This document shows, piece after piece, positions 34,432 to 43,600 of a stretch of DNA of 64,000 nucleotides. Within the stretch, counting starts at the first letter, position 1; every line of letters begins with the position of its first letter. The notes under the pieces were generated by a model, which was given only the letters and a program-made list of their open reading frames with translations, was not told where the DNA came from and did not search any database. The position numbers and the translations under genes are program-made. The stretch comes from Cloacimonetes bacterium UBA6097 (GTDB lineage: Bacteria; Cloacimonadota; Cloacimonadia; Cloacimonadales; Cloacimonadaceae): positions 124,001 through 188,000 of the forward strand of contig DIWV01000010.1 in the NCBI GenBank assembly GCA_002435865.1, read 5' to 3'.

Positions 34432-35934
34432 TTATTTAACAAGTAAGATTTTTTTCGATATATGCTTTTTATCTGATTTTACCTTTAAGATATAAGTTCC
34501 GGTTGCACACATCTTGCCCTTATCATCTTTGCCGTCCCAGGTTGATTCGTATACGCCATTAGTTTTGGATGTAAAATTAAAAGTTTTAACCAACTGCCCT
34601 TTAACATTATAGATACGAATTGGGATACTCTTTTCCTTAATCCTGTAATTGGATGTTATCTTTAGGTAAATAAAATCATTCATAGGATTAGGGTAGGCAC
34701 ATAGCGTAAACTCAGGTTTGGGTATTGTCTCATCTTCTGTTGCAGTTCCGTCGGGATGTAGCTTAACAATGGTTAAGCCGAAATCTCCAAAATCATCGTT
34801 ACCAAAGACATGAACAACGCTGCTATCCGGCAAAACAGTGATACAATCTGTGGGTTGATCTAAATTAAAAGGTGATACCATAGACCAATCCCAACCCAAT
34901 TGACCCTGCATATCGTAACTAGAAATGTGAACTGCCTCATTGAAAACTTCAATGGAATAATCACCATAAAAGCCGGACAGGTATATTCCCTGGCTATGCC
35001 CAACTATTGAATAGTAACTCCCTACGCAGATTGTATCGCTCATCTGGATTGTATAAAGACTGTCCAAACCGGTGCCCGATACCCGATAGATACTGAATTG
35101 ATTGCGGTAGTTATTATTATATGCCCGGTAGCCGAATACGATTTCATTGGATATTGGAATTTTCGTAATGGGTATATCCTGGCCTCGACAAAGCGGAATA
35201 TTTGTATCTCTTCTCCAGATGATATTACCATTCCAGTCAGTTTTAACCACACTGGCAAAGCGGTCTGTGAACTGACACGAGGCAACCGGCATGCCATCAG
35301 TATCGAGTTCCATATCGTATGCTACAGCAAATCTCAATCCGGGTTGTATCCATAAAGAATCAGCCGGATAGCTACGTGTTGATAATGTATCACCTTGTGT
35401 ATTCAACCGCATAAAGAAAGAAGATGAATTTATGCCACCTATAGCAAAGATATCTCCATTCGGTAATCTCAGTGCCTTATTTACTCCAGCACTAGGAATT
35501 GAAATGGCTTGTAAAAAAGAGGTTTCTTGAGGAGTTATCCAACCTAATCTGAAATAAAATGGTTGATTATTGATGATAAAATTTACTCTTCCATCAGCTT
35601 CCTGATCAATCGCAACAATAGAAGGGTCGCCCCAGCCAATAAAGTCTCTGCTCCACCATTGCCATTGACAGTTGCCATTTGCATCCAGTTTGATAGCTCC
35701 GCAATCTGCGGCTGTCCCTTGATCAGGATATTCTCCATAATGCGCCAGGCAGTCACCTAAGATAATCACACCCCCATCCGGAGTGGGATAGATCTGTTTG
35801 GGTGTGTATTGCGGGTCATACAAATCGGTTAAAGGTAACTGAATCGGTATATTCCGCACATAACGTACTTGCGCTAACACGATAGTTGCTGTCATTAAAA
35901 ACAAGCAACAGCATAGCAATGTCTTTGTTTTCAT
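34432..35934 (-). CDS. Secreted beta-propeller-like protein with sorting domain
   Basis: A 500-aa exported protein. ATG 35934 is chosen because GAAGG lies upstream and it opens the signal peptide MKTKTLLCCCLFLMTATIVLA; the frame extends to 36009 without a ribosome site. The body has repeated segments such as DGGVIILGDCLAHYGEYPD, GAIKLDANGNCQWQWWSRDF and VVKTDWNGNIIWRRD, the pattern of PQQ-like or WD-like beta-propeller repeats in secreted FCB proteins. The C-terminus (YPNPMNDFIYLKI, IRIYNVKGQLVKTF, ATGTYILKVKSDKKHISKKI) is a FlgD-Ig-like type-A sorting domain. It is 10 nt upstream of the heparinase-like gene, so the two are probably exported and used together. Function unknown. Confidence 0.8.
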   Translation of the reverse strand: MKTKTLLCCCLFLMTATIVLAQVRYVRNIPIQLPLTDLYDPQYTPKQIYPTPDGGVIILGDCLAHYGEYPDQGTAADCGAIKLDANGNCQWQWWSRDFIGWGDPSIVAIDQEADGRVNFIINNQPFYFRLGWITPQETSFLQAISIPSAGVNKALRLPNGDIFAIGGINSSSFFMRLNTQGDTLSTRSYPADSLWIQPGLRFAVAYDMELDTDGMPVASCQFTDRFASVVKTDWNGNIIWRRDTNIPLCRGQDIPITKIPISNEIVFGYRAYNNNYRNQFSIYRVSGTGLDSLYTIQMSDTICVGSYYSIVGHSQGIYLSGFYGDYSIEVFNEAVHISSYDMQGQLGWDWSMVSPFNLDQPTDCITVLPDSSVVHVFGNDDFGDFGLTIVKLHPDGTATEDETIPKPEFTLCAYPNPMNDFIYLKITSNYRIKEKSIPIRIYNVKGQLVKTFNFTSKTNGVYESTWDGKDDKGKMCATGTYILKVKSDKKHISKKILLVK

Positions 35935-35980
35935 AATGCCTTCTTTTATGCCAAACGAGTAGAGGAAACACTCATATTTA

Positions 35981-36009
35981 TCAATAATATGTACGATATT
36001 ATCTGTCAA
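35981..36009 (-). promoter_or_regulatory. Candidate promoter of the two secreted-protein genes
   Basis: Minus-strand TTGACA (plus 36004-36009) and TATTGA (plus 35981-35986) are separated by 17 nt. Transcription would start near 35974, leaving a leader of about 40 nt before the ATG at 35934. The -35 is perfect and the -10 is weak. The remaining AT-rich spacer (35935-36357) shows no other gene. Confidence 0.45.
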
Positions 36010-36322
36010 TATAATAAATGCTTAAATATAGTCTTATTAATCTACTATTTGCTGATTATTTTTACTTGGTATCAGGAAAATCTGGATTGGAATGAATGTT
36101 CAAGCTAACCGGGAAATCACTTTATTGGTTTTTTGATATCATTTTTTGATATACATAAAACTTTCTATTCCTACAGGCTCTGTATTCTTTTTATGAAGAA
36201 CGTTATGCTACCTTCATTATCAGTAATCATTTAAATAATGAGGGATATATCTTTTATGAAAATTGCTATTTACAAAAATCATGCCAAATCTAAAAATAAT
36301 TTTAATTCAAACCTGCTTTTAC

Positions 36323-36351
36323 TTGACAAAATAGGATAAGTTTTATATCTT
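36323..36351 (+). promoter_or_regulatory. Promoter of lptB, predicting a leaderless mRNA
   Basis: TTGACA (36323-36328), a 17-nt spacer and TATCTT (36346-36351). The expected start point, seven bases past the -10 hexamer, is the A of the lptB ATG at 36358. No ribosome-binding sequence precedes that ATG. Both observations agree with leaderless translation of lptB. Confidence 0.6.
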
Positions 36352-36357
36352 AGAATT

Positions 36358-37101
36358 ATGGATAAACATAAGATTCGAGCGGAAAATCTCGTTAAAATAT
36401 ATGGTAAAAGACGTGTCGTAAATGACCTCAGTCTGGAGATATCTCAAGGTGAAGTAGTTGGAATTCTTGGTCCCAATGGGGCAGGAAAAACCACGACTTT
36501 CTATATGATATTGGGATTGACAAAACCAAATACGGGAAATGTATATTTTGACGAGACTGAGATTTCCAAAAAGCCTATGTTTAAAAGAGCACGGCTTGGA
36601 ATTGGATATCTGGCACAGGCACCTTCAATATTTCACAAATTAACTGTCGAGCAAAACATTATGGCAATCCTGGAAACTCTTCCTATGGCTAAGCATGACA
36701 GGAAAATCAAGCTTGAAGAGTACCTTGCTGAGCTTAATCTTACTCCCCTTGCCAAGCAAAAAGCTTATACATTGTCAGGTGGAGAAAGACGCAAGCTGGA
36801 AATCACCAGGGCTTTGGTAACAAATCCTACTTTCCTTTTTATGGACGAACCTTTTGCCGGAGTTGATCCAATTGCAGTTGCTGATATCCAAGATAATATT
36901 GGCAAGCTAAAAGACAAAAATATTGGTATTATGATAACTGACCACAATGTAGTTGAAACTTTGAAAATCGTAAATCGTGCTTATATTATCTATGAAGGAA
37001 AGATAATTGTTTCAGGCAAGAGTCGTGAATTAATAAACGATGAAAAAGCCAGAGAATTGTATCTGGGTGAAAGATTTCAGATGAATACTGTATTTGAGTA
37101 A
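36358..37101 (+). CDS. lptB: LPS export ABC transporter ATPase LptB
   Basis: Cytoplasmic ATPase that drives extraction of lipopolysaccharide by LptFG. 247 aa with Walker A GPNGAGKTT (about residues 39-47), the Q-loop region IGYLAQAPSIF, the LptB-type signature LSGGERRKLEITRAL, Walker B FLFMDEPFAGVDP and the switch His in ITDHNV. LptB is separated from branched-chain amino-acid ATPases by LAQ.PSIF and by its position directly before rpoN, an arrangement conserved in many Gram-negatives. rpoN starts 6 nt after its stop. Its presence argues for an outer membrane with LPS. No ribosome site is visible; see the promoter at 36323. Confidence 0.95.
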   Translation: MDKHKIRAENLVKIYGKRRVVNDLSLEISQGEVVGILGPNGAGKTTTFYMILGLTKPNTGNVYFDETEISKKPMFKRARLGIGYLAQAPSIFHKLTVEQNIMAILETLPMAKHDRKIKLEEYLAELNLTPLAKQKAYTLSGGERRKLEITRALVTNPTFLFMDEPFAGVDPIAVADIQDNIGKLKDKNIGIMITDHNVVETLKIVNRAYIIYEGKIIVSGKSRELINDEKARELYLGERFQMNTVFE

Positions 37102-37107
37102 AAAATT

Positions 37108-38577
37108 ATGGCTTCTTTGCAACACATTCTATCTTTAAGACAAAAGCAGGAATTGGCTCTCAAGCCAAAAATGCTGCAATCTCTCAAAATGCTGTCCCTC
37201 CCTGCCCTGGAACTGGAAGTATATATCAAGCAGGAACTGATAAATAATCCCTTACTGGAATTGAGAGAAGATAAAGAAGATGAGAATCTGGAAGATTACA
37301 CCCCTGAAAGTTCAAGTGTTGAAAGTGAGACACCCCTTGAATCTACGCAAAGTGATGCAGAATTAGGGCAAAACATAACTGAAGCCAAAGAATTAACTGA
37401 TACTCTTGACCAATGGAATGATTTTCATCAGGATTACAAATATGGCGGCGGCGGAGATAGTGAAAATGAAAACACAGAACATCTTGTTCGCTTTGAAGAA
37501 GATGGCAGATTTAAGTTTCTGGAACAGTTATACCCCTATAATCTGAATGATAATGAGTTTGAGTTTGCTACGGATCTGGTTGAAAACTGTGATGCTTATG
37601 GCTTCCTTCCCAAAGATATGAATCTGTACGAATCCGCCAGGGAAAGCGGTCTTTCTCACAAAACTGCAGATAGAATTCATAATCTGATTCTTTCTTTAAC
37701 ACCACAAGGTATTACAGCCAGGAGCATTTCTGAATGCCTGATGGCGCAATTGACTCCCGAACAAAAAGAAAACCGTATTCTTGTGGGTTTGGTAACTGAC
37801 CAGTTCCAGAATCTTATTCACAGAAGATATCAGAAGATTGCATCACACTTTGGTATTTCTGAAGAAGTAATCATGTCTGCCAGGGAACAGATAAGTCACC
37901 TGGATCCCAAGCCCGGACTGAGGATACTTGCTTCAAATAACAATTATATCTTTCCCGATGTAACTATCAAGAAGATTGATGATGAGTTTATTGTTATAAT
38001 AAATGATATGATTACTCCAAATATCATTATCAGTCCACGTTACAGAAAAATGTTAGGTCATGGTTTAAAAGATAAAGAAACGATGCAGTTTGTGCGGGAT
38101 AAAATCAATTCTGCCAAGTTTTTAATCAAATCGATATATATGCGGATGCGAACCCTGGAGAGAGTTACACTCTCAATTATTAAACATCAGCACGATTTCT
38201 TCTACAATGGCTCAGGAGTTATGGTTCCATTAACTTATGCTGTGATTGCACAGGATTTAAGCGTAAGTGAATCAACAATATCCCGGGTAGTCAAACATAA
38301 ATATGCCGAAACTCCTTATGGAATATACGGTTTAAAAGATTTCTTCACATCAACGGCAGGAACTGATGATAATTATGAATCTGTTTCACGCCAAAGGGTA
38401 AAATCTAATATCCTGAAGTTAATTGAAGCCGAACCCAAAGACAATCCACTCAGCGATCAGGAATTGGTAGAAAAACTTCATCAGGATGGACTTACTATTT
38501 CCCGCAGGATAATTGCCAAATACCGTGATGAGATGGGCATCCTCAACAGCCGCTTGCGCAAAGTAACAGGAAAATAA
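37108..38577 (+). CDS. rpoN: RNA polymerase sigma-54 factor
   Basis: 489-aa sigma factor that needs AAA+ activators. Region I is Gln/Leu-rich (QKQELALKPKMLQSLKMLSL, then LELEVYIKQELINNPLLEL). An acidic linker covers about residues 50-125. The core-binding region and the helix-turn-helix follow (VSESTISRVVKHKYAETP). The RpoN box near the C-terminus reads SRRIIAKYRDEMGI (ARRTVAKYRE in the textbook form), which contacts the -24 element. It lies 6 nt after lptB and 37 nt before lpdA. No NtrC-type activator with an AAA+ domain is in the window. Confidence 0.97.
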   Translation: MASLQHILSLRQKQELALKPKMLQSLKMLSLPALELEVYIKQELINNPLLELREDKEDENLEDYTPESSSVESETPLESTQSDAELGQNITEAKELTDTLDQWNDFHQDYKYGGGGDSENENTEHLVRFEEDGRFKFLEQLYPYNLNDNEFEFATDLVENCDAYGFLPKDMNLYESARESGLSHKTADRIHNLILSLTPQGITARSISECLMAQLTPEQKENRILVGLVTDQFQNLIHRRYQKIASHFGISEEVIMSAREQISHLDPKPGLRILASNNNYIFPDVTIKKIDDEFIVIINDMITPNIIISPRYRKMLGHGLKDKETMQFVRDKINSAKFLIKSIYMRMRTLERVTLSIIKHQHDFFYNGSGVMVPLTYAVIAQDLSVSESTISRVVKHKYAETPYGIYGLKDFFTSTAGTDDNYESVSRQRVKSNILKLIEAEPKDNPLSDQELVEKLHQDGLTISRRIIAKYRDEMGILNSRLRKVTGK

Positions 38578-38614
38578 CGTCGTAGTTTTATATTAGTCTT
38601 TAACAGGAGAAAGA

Positions 38615-40015
38615 TTGAAACATTATCAGGTAGCAGTAATTGGTGGCGGACCGGGTGGATACGAAGCAGCCATCAGATTAAACCAATATGGAATTGATTG
38701 TGTATTAATAGAAAAAGAAAGAATTGGCGGTGTGTGCCTGAACTGGGGCTGCATACCAACCAAGGCGCTTGTTAAATCATCTGAATTATGGCACGAAATC
38801 TCTGTTGCAGATTCTTTTGGCTTATCCGCTTCTCAGAATATTCTGGATTATACCAAAGTATTTGAGAGAAAGAACGAAGTTGTTGAGAAGCTTGTTTCAG
38901 GGGTGGAATTCCTGTTTGAAAAAAGAAAAATACCCGTTCTCAAAGCTACCGTAACATCTCTGACCAAAACTAACGGGACATATATAGTAACAACAGATGC
39001 TGAAGATGATATCAGTGCAGAATATGTTATTGTAGCTACAGGTTCTGTTCCCAAAGAACTGCCGGATATCAGAATTAACGAAACAAATATACTTTCTTCA
39101 ACCGGCATATTAAGATTAGACAAATTACCTTCTTCCCTGGCAGTTATCGGCGGAGGAATAATCGGATGCGAATTTGCTTCCATCTATGCTGCTTTCGGTG
39201 TAGAAGTATATATCATCGAATTCCTTCCAACACTGATATCTACAGAAGATGACGAAATTGCCAAACGGTTGGCAGTATTTCTTAAAAAAAGCGGAATAAA
39301 AGTAAAAACCGGTGTAAGCGTAGAGAGTTTCAAAGAAGTAAACGGAAACTTAAGCCTGCAACTGTCTGACGGAACCAATCTGGAAGTTGAAAAAGTTCTT
39401 CTTAGTGTTGGCAGGAATCCGGTTTTTAATATTAATTGCAAACCTGATTCACCGTCTTTCAGCAAAGGAGCTCTGGCAATTGATAACTTTATGAGAACTT
39501 CCCTGCCAAACTTGTATGCCATCGGAGATGTAACGGCAAAACTGCCTTTGGCACACACAGCCAGTAAACAGGGTTTACTTGTTGCAGAGCATATCCGTTC
39601 ACAGATACAAAACACTGAATTAAATATCCATAAACTTATATATGAAAATATACCCAGATGCATTTTTACTAATCCTGAAGTAGGTTCTTGCGGACTTACT
39701 GAAAAACAGGCATCTGAATTATTAGGAGAAATCAAAGTTGGCAAATTTCTCTTTACTGCCAACGGTAAAGCATTAGCAGGAGGTAATACAAACGGATTTG
39801 TTAAGATTATTGCCAAAGCAGATGATTTACAGATTGTCGGAATGCATATAATCGGACCTAATGCAGCAGAATTAATTGCTCAGGGAAGCATTCTGATAAA
39901 TTTAAAAGCTAAGGCAGAAGACGTTGAAAAGGTCGTGTTTGCCCATCCGACATTATCGGAAGCAATCATGGAAGCAATTGAAGACCTGCAAGGTCATTCA
40001 ATTCATAAAATGTAA
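38615..40015 (+). CDS. lpdA: Dihydrolipoyl dehydrogenase
   Basis: FAD-dependent E3 enzyme that reoxidises dihydrolipoamide in 2-oxoacid dehydrogenase or glycine cleavage complexes. 466 aa. Motifs: GGGPGGYEAAI (FAD), GGVCLNWGCIPTK (redox-active disulfide), VIGGGIIGCEFASIYAAFG (NAD), LYAIGDVT and the C-terminal active site FAHPTLSEAIMEA (His and Glu). The start is a TTG at 38615 supported by AGGAG six bases upstream; the protein would begin MKHYQVAVIGGG. No E1 or E2 genes are nearby. It sits between rpoN and hpf, two genes that are usually adjacent, so it appears inserted into a conserved cluster. Confidence 0.96.
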   Translation: MKHYQVAVIGGGPGGYEAAIRLNQYGIDCVLIEKERIGGVCLNWGCIPTKALVKSSELWHEISVADSFGLSASQNILDYTKVFERKNEVVEKLVSGVEFLFEKRKIPVLKATVTSLTKTNGTYIVTTDAEDDISAEYVIVATGSVPKELPDIRINETNILSSTGILRLDKLPSSLAVIGGGIIGCEFASIYAAFGVEVYIIEFLPTLISTEDDEIAKRLAVFLKKSGIKVKTGVSVESFKEVNGNLSLQLSDGTNLEVEKVLLSVGRNPVFNINCKPDSPSFSKGALAIDNFMRTSLPNLYAIGDVTAKLPLAHTASKQGLLVAEHIRSQIQNTELNIHKLIYENIPRCIFTNPEVGSCGLTEKQASELLGEIKVGKFLFTANGKALAGGNTNGFVKIIAKADDLQIVGMHIIGPNAAELIAQGSILINLKAKAEDVEKVVFAHPTLSEAIMEAIEDLQGHSIHKM

Positions 40016-40033
40016 TCATTAAGGAGGTTTATC

Positions 40034-40567
40034 ATGCAGATTACAATTACAGCCAGACATTTTGAATTAACCAAAGCCATCAGAGACCATGTCGAAACAG
40101 CTTGTCTCAAACTCAATAAGTATTTCGACCAGATTATTACAACTCACATAACATTGGCTTGGGAAAATAACCGGAATCTCTGCGAAATGTCCCTGCATGC
40201 CTCAAAATTTGGTCTGCAAAGTCAATCTGAAGAAGTCGATATGTATTTAGCTATTGACAATACAATAGATAAAATGGAATCACAAATTAAGAAACTCAAA
40301 GAAAGAGTAACCAATCACCAAAAACGTTCGATTAAAGAATTTGATGATTTTTCCAGAGCATCACTTTACCAGACTGCCGGTGCCAACGAGGCAAAAAAAC
40401 TTATCAAAACCAAAAGAGTAATTCCTGAAACTCTTACAATTCAGGAAGCCATTGAGAAACTAAGCACCAGTGAAGATGGCTATTATATATTTAAAAATGT
40501 CGAAACAGATGGAATAAACGTCTTGGTAAGAAAAGATGAAACTCACTTCAAATTATTTGAACCTTAA
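40034..40567 (+). CDS. hpf: Ribosome hibernation promoting factor, long form
   Basis: 177-aa protein that dimerises 70S ribosomes in stationary phase. The N-terminal domain (residues 1-100; MQITITARHFELTKAIRDHV and YLAIDNTIDKMESQIKKLKE) is the ribosome-binding HPF/YfiA fold. The C-terminal domain (about 125-177; KRVIPETLTIQEAIEKL then GYYIFKNVETDGINVLVRK) is the dimerisation domain of long HPF. The ATG has a perfect AAGGAGG ribosome site. It lies 18 nt after lpdA. A hairpin follows the stop. Confidence 0.95.
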   Translation: MQITITARHFELTKAIRDHVETACLKLNKYFDQIITTHITLAWENNRNLCEMSLHASKFGLQSQSEEVDMYLAIDNTIDKMESQIKKLKERVTNHQKRSIKEFDDFSRASLYQTAGANEAKKLIKTKRVIPETLTIQEAIEKLSTSEDGYYIFKNVETDGINVLVRKDETHFKLFEP

Positions 40568-40575
40568 TTTAATCA

Positions 40576-40602
40576 GGGGGGAGTTATCTCCCCCCAATTT
40601 TC
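40576..40602 (+). terminator. GC-rich hairpin between hpf and hprK
   Basis: GGGGGGAG, the loop TTAT and CTCCCCCC (40576-40595) form a perfect 8-bp stem followed by AATTTTCC. The tail is weaker than in a standard terminator, so it may attenuate transcription or process the message between hpf and the PTS genes. Confidence 0.62.
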
Positions 40603-40618
40603 CCTGAGAGATTGAATA

Positions 40619-41608
40619 ATGAAAGAGATTACTGTTAGAGACTTTTTTGACGCAAAAAAGAAAGACCTGGCTCTTTCTTTGGTAACAGAACCCGAAACTT
40701 TGGGTAATAAAATCACATCTCCTCATATTAACCGTCCGGGATTAGCTTTGGCAGGCTATACAGAAGTATTCGCTGCCGACAGAGTCCAAATCTTTGGTGA
40801 AACTGAAATCAGGTATTTACAAACTCTTGATGAGGATAGTATTTTCCCCAGAATGAAAGAAGTTCTGACGAACGAAATTCCTTGCATAATTGTATCAAAA
40901 GGGTTAACTCTGCCATCAACAGTTGAATATCTTGCTAATGATATGAACGTGGCAATTCTTTCCAGCCGGTTGTCCACAATACATTTAATGCAGCTTCTGA
41001 CAAAATACCTCCAGGACTTTTTTGCTTTGGAAAAGACCATTCATGCAACTTTGGTAGATGTATTTGGACTGGGAGTAATTCTGACAGGAAAAAGCGGGAT
41101 TGGAAAAAGTGAATGTGCTCTTGACCTGATTCACAGAGGTCATAGCTTAATCGGTGACGATATGATAAACATACGTTTAATAAATGAACGCTTAATGGGA
41201 AGACCGGGACGTGAATTCGGCTATTTTATGGAGATACGCGGTGTTGGTTTGATCAATGTTGAAAAAATGTTTGGTATTGAACGGGTGAGACACCAGAAAA
41301 CCATAGATATCCAGATTGAATTGATGCCCTGGCAGGAAAATATGGATTATGAAAGAATAGGTTTATCTGAGAATTTCGTTGAGCATTTGGGAGTAAAAGT
41401 ACCTATTATCTATCTTCCGGTATCTCCCGGTAAAAACGTCTCTGTTATTGTTGAAGTTGCTGCAATGAACCTCATACTCAAGAATGAAGGGTATGATGCA
41501 GCAGAGGATTGGAATAAAAAAGTACATGATGAAATCAAGCGTAAGACAAAGCTTAAAAACATAGAAGTGTCGGCAGTAGAGGATGATAAAGAAAGAGATT
41601 ACAGTTAA
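40619..41608 (+). CDS. hprK: HPr kinase/phosphorylase
   Basis: Phosphorylates and dephosphorylates HPr on Ser46 in response to metabolites. 329 aa. The Walker A motif LTGKSGIGKSECALDLIHRG (about residues 155-174) is diagnostic, followed by IGDDM and the HprK-specific signature EIRGVGLINVEKMFG. The N-terminal domain (TEVFAADRVQIFGETEI, PCIIVSKG) matches the family. The stop overlaps ptsH by 26 nt, a tight coupling with its substrate gene. The ribosome site is weak (GAGAG). Known HprK proteins regulate carbon use; in Gram-negatives without PTS permeases they act in a regulatory phosphorelay. Confidence 0.96.
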   Translation: MKEITVRDFFDAKKKDLALSLVTEPETLGNKITSPHINRPGLALAGYTEVFAADRVQIFGETEIRYLQTLDEDSIFPRMKEVLTNEIPCIIVSKGLTLPSTVEYLANDMNVAILSSRLSTIHLMQLLTKYLQDFFALEKTIHATLVDVFGLGVILTGKSGIGKSECALDLIHRGHSLIGDDMINIRLINERLMGRPGREFGYFMEIRGVGLINVEKMFGIERVRHQKTIDIQIELMPWQENMDYERIGLSENFVEHLGVKVPIIYLPVSPGKNVSVIVEVAAMNLILKNEGYDAAEDWNKKVHDEIKRKTKLKNIEVSAVEDDKERDYS

Positions 41609-41849
41609 AGTAAAACTTGGTTTGCATGCCAGACCCTCTGCTCTTTTAGTTAAGGCTGCAACGAAATACCGTTCCGATTTCTTTATTGAAAAGGATGGCA
41701 TGAAAGTTAACGGCAAGAGTATTATGGGTGTTATGATGCTTGCCGCAGAATACAATTCCAAGCTAACTTTAATTGCTGATGGTGTGGATGAAGCATATAT
41801 GCTGGAAGAATTAAACGCAATGTTTGACAATCATTTTGATGAGGAATAA
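41583..41849 (+). CDS. ptsH: Phosphocarrier protein HPr
   Basis: 88-aa small phosphocarrier. The active-site His15 lies in LGLHARPSALLVKAA and the regulatory Ser46 in NGKSIMGVM, so both the Enzyme I site and the HprK site are kept. AGAGG precedes the ATG, and the gene begins inside the end of hprK in another frame. Its stop shares one base with the ptsI start. No PTS EIIA/B/C genes are in the window. Confidence 0.97.
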   Translation: MIKKEITVKVKLGLHARPSALLVKAATKYRSDFFIEKDGMKVNGKSIMGVMMLAAEYNSKLTLIADGVDEAYMLEELNAMFDNHFDEE

Positions 41850-43579
41850 TGCCTGTTTATAAAGGAACTGCAATATCAGGTTCCGTTTTCGTCGGTAAAG
41901 TTAAAATCTATAAGCAATGGCAGCTTCCCTCTTTCCCAAAAACAATTAATAAATCACAGATTAAAGCTGAATTAAAAAAACTAAAATCTGGAATAAGCCA
42001 ATTAGAAAACAATATAAGGTCTGTCTTGCAGGATGCTGATATTTCTCAACTTGATAAGGATATTCTTAATACTCATTTAATGATTGTCACTGATATCGAA
42101 ATCACCCAAATATTAGAAAATGCCGTGGTTAGCAACCTGGCATCTGCTCCCTATGCAGTCTCTTCTTCTTTTGAAACAATAATCAAAAACTTTGAGCAAA
42201 TGGAAAACAACTACATTGCCCAGAGAGCTGACGATTATAAAGATATTGCACATCAGCTTCTGAGTATTATCCTGAATGTAAAAGAACGTACAAATCTTAA
42301 GTTTAAGCAGGATGACATTGTATTTTTGCATGAGATTACTCCCAGCCTGGTGTCCAACCTCGCTAAAGCCGGCGTAAAAGCATATTGTACTGAACATGGC
42401 AGCCACACATCACATAGTTCTATTTTATCCAGGGCTATGGGTTTTACAGCTATTGTAGTCAGTGAAGAGATCATTTACAAGCTTAAAGACGGAGATCAGG
42501 CAGTCCTTGATGCTGAAGGTAATAAAGTCATAATCAAACCAAATCCAACACAAATCAACATCTATGCTCAAAAATTACATGCTCTTAAAGAGAAAGAAGA
42601 TTTTCTGAAATCTCAGTCAGATTTACCGGCAATCACAAAAACCAAGGTCAAAATCAATATTAAAGCAAACATAGAGTATCCCGGTGAAGTAGCAAATGTT
42701 CTGGATAACAACTGCGATGGCATTGGTCTTTTCCGTACTGAATTTATCTATCTGAACCGGGTTGCATTACCTGATGAAGAAGAGCAAACTAATGTGTACT
42801 CCAATTTAATCAAAAAATTAAACAATCTGCCTGTCATTATCCGGACCTTTGATTTAGGTGGAGACAAACTATCCTATATGCAGCAATTTGTTCGTGAAGA
42901 GAATCCTTTTCTGGGTTGCAGAGGTATCAGGTTTTCTTTACAGCAGACTTCTCTTTTTAAAACTCAGGTCAAGGCAATATTAAGGGCATCTGTATACGGG
43001 AAAGTCAGTATTATGTTCCCGATGATTATCAGCATGGACGACTTTGTAATTGCCAAAGAGCTTGTTTCAGAATGCAAGGCAGAACTGAACAGAAGCGGTA
43101 TAAAATTTAACAAAAACGTTCCTATAGGAGCGATGATAGAAACTCCTTCTGCAGCATTAAGTTCAGACCATTTGGCAAATGTCTGTGATTTCTTCAGCCT
43201 GGGAACCAACGATTTAGTGCAGTATACCCTGGCGGTAGACCGCAATAATGATAAGGTAGCTCCTTACTATATTCAACACCATCCGGCTGTTTTGATGCTA
43301 ATAAAACAAACGGTACTTTCAGCGAAGAAAGCTGGAATCCCTGTGTCTATCTGTGGAGAAATGGCTTCCGAGCTGATGTATGTGCCATTGCTGGTTGGAC
43401 TTGGCATTAATGAATTCAGCATTAATCCCGCTAAAGCTTCTGCTGTTAAAGCAGTAATCCGCAATTGTGACAAAAAACTATTTGAGATTATATCCGGTTT
43501 TGATTTTAATACAAGTATTGCCGACATCGAAAATCTGCTTAAACACACTTTAAAACCATATTATACCATACAATCATAA
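41849..43579 (+). CDS. ptsI: PTS Enzyme I (PEP-protein phosphotransferase)
   Basis: 576-aa cytoplasmic enzyme that transfers phosphate from PEP to HPr. The phospho-His motif reads EHGSHTSHSSILSRAMG (about residues 184-200; active His in TSH). The PEP-binding domain shows GIGLFRTEFIYL, IIRTFDLGGDK, NPFLGCRGIRF, GAMIETPSAAL, SLGTNDLVQYTLAVDRNN and IPVSICGEMASE with the active-site Cys. Start and stop of ptsH/ptsI overlap (TAATG). Length is normal. pgi begins 21 nt later, so the phosphorelay is physically tied to glycolysis. Confidence 0.96.
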   Translation: MPVYKGTAISGSVFVGKVKIYKQWQLPSFPKTINKSQIKAELKKLKSGISQLENNIRSVLQDADISQLDKDILNTHLMIVTDIEITQILENAVVSNLASAPYAVSSSFETIIKNFEQMENNYIAQRADDYKDIAHQLLSIILNVKERTNLKFKQDDIVFLHEITPSLVSNLAKAGVKAYCTEHGSHTSHSSILSRAMGFTAIVVSEEIIYKLKDGDQAVLDAEGNKVIIKPNPTQINIYAQKLHALKEKEDFLKSQSDLPAITKTKVKINIKANIEYPGEVANVLDNNCDGIGLFRTEFIYLNRVALPDEEEQTNVYSNLIKKLNNLPVIIRTFDLGGDKLSYMQQFVREENPFLGCRGIRFSLQQTSLFKTQVKAILRASVYGKVSIMFPMIISMDDFVIAKELVSECKAELNRSGIKFNKNVPIGAMIETPSAALSSDHLANVCDFFSLGTNDLVQYTLAVDRNNDKVAPYYIQHHPAVLMLIKQTVLSAKKAGIPVSICGEMASELMYVPLLVGLGINEFSINPAKASAVKAVIRNCDKKLFEIISGFDFNTSIADIENLLKHTLKPYYTIQS

Positions 43580-43600
43580 CAACTTAATTGGAAGGTGAGA

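Noticed and set aside
39184..39816. A 210-aa frame antisense to lpdA
   Set aside because: It is a shadow of a conserved gene, with no ribosome site or family resemblance.
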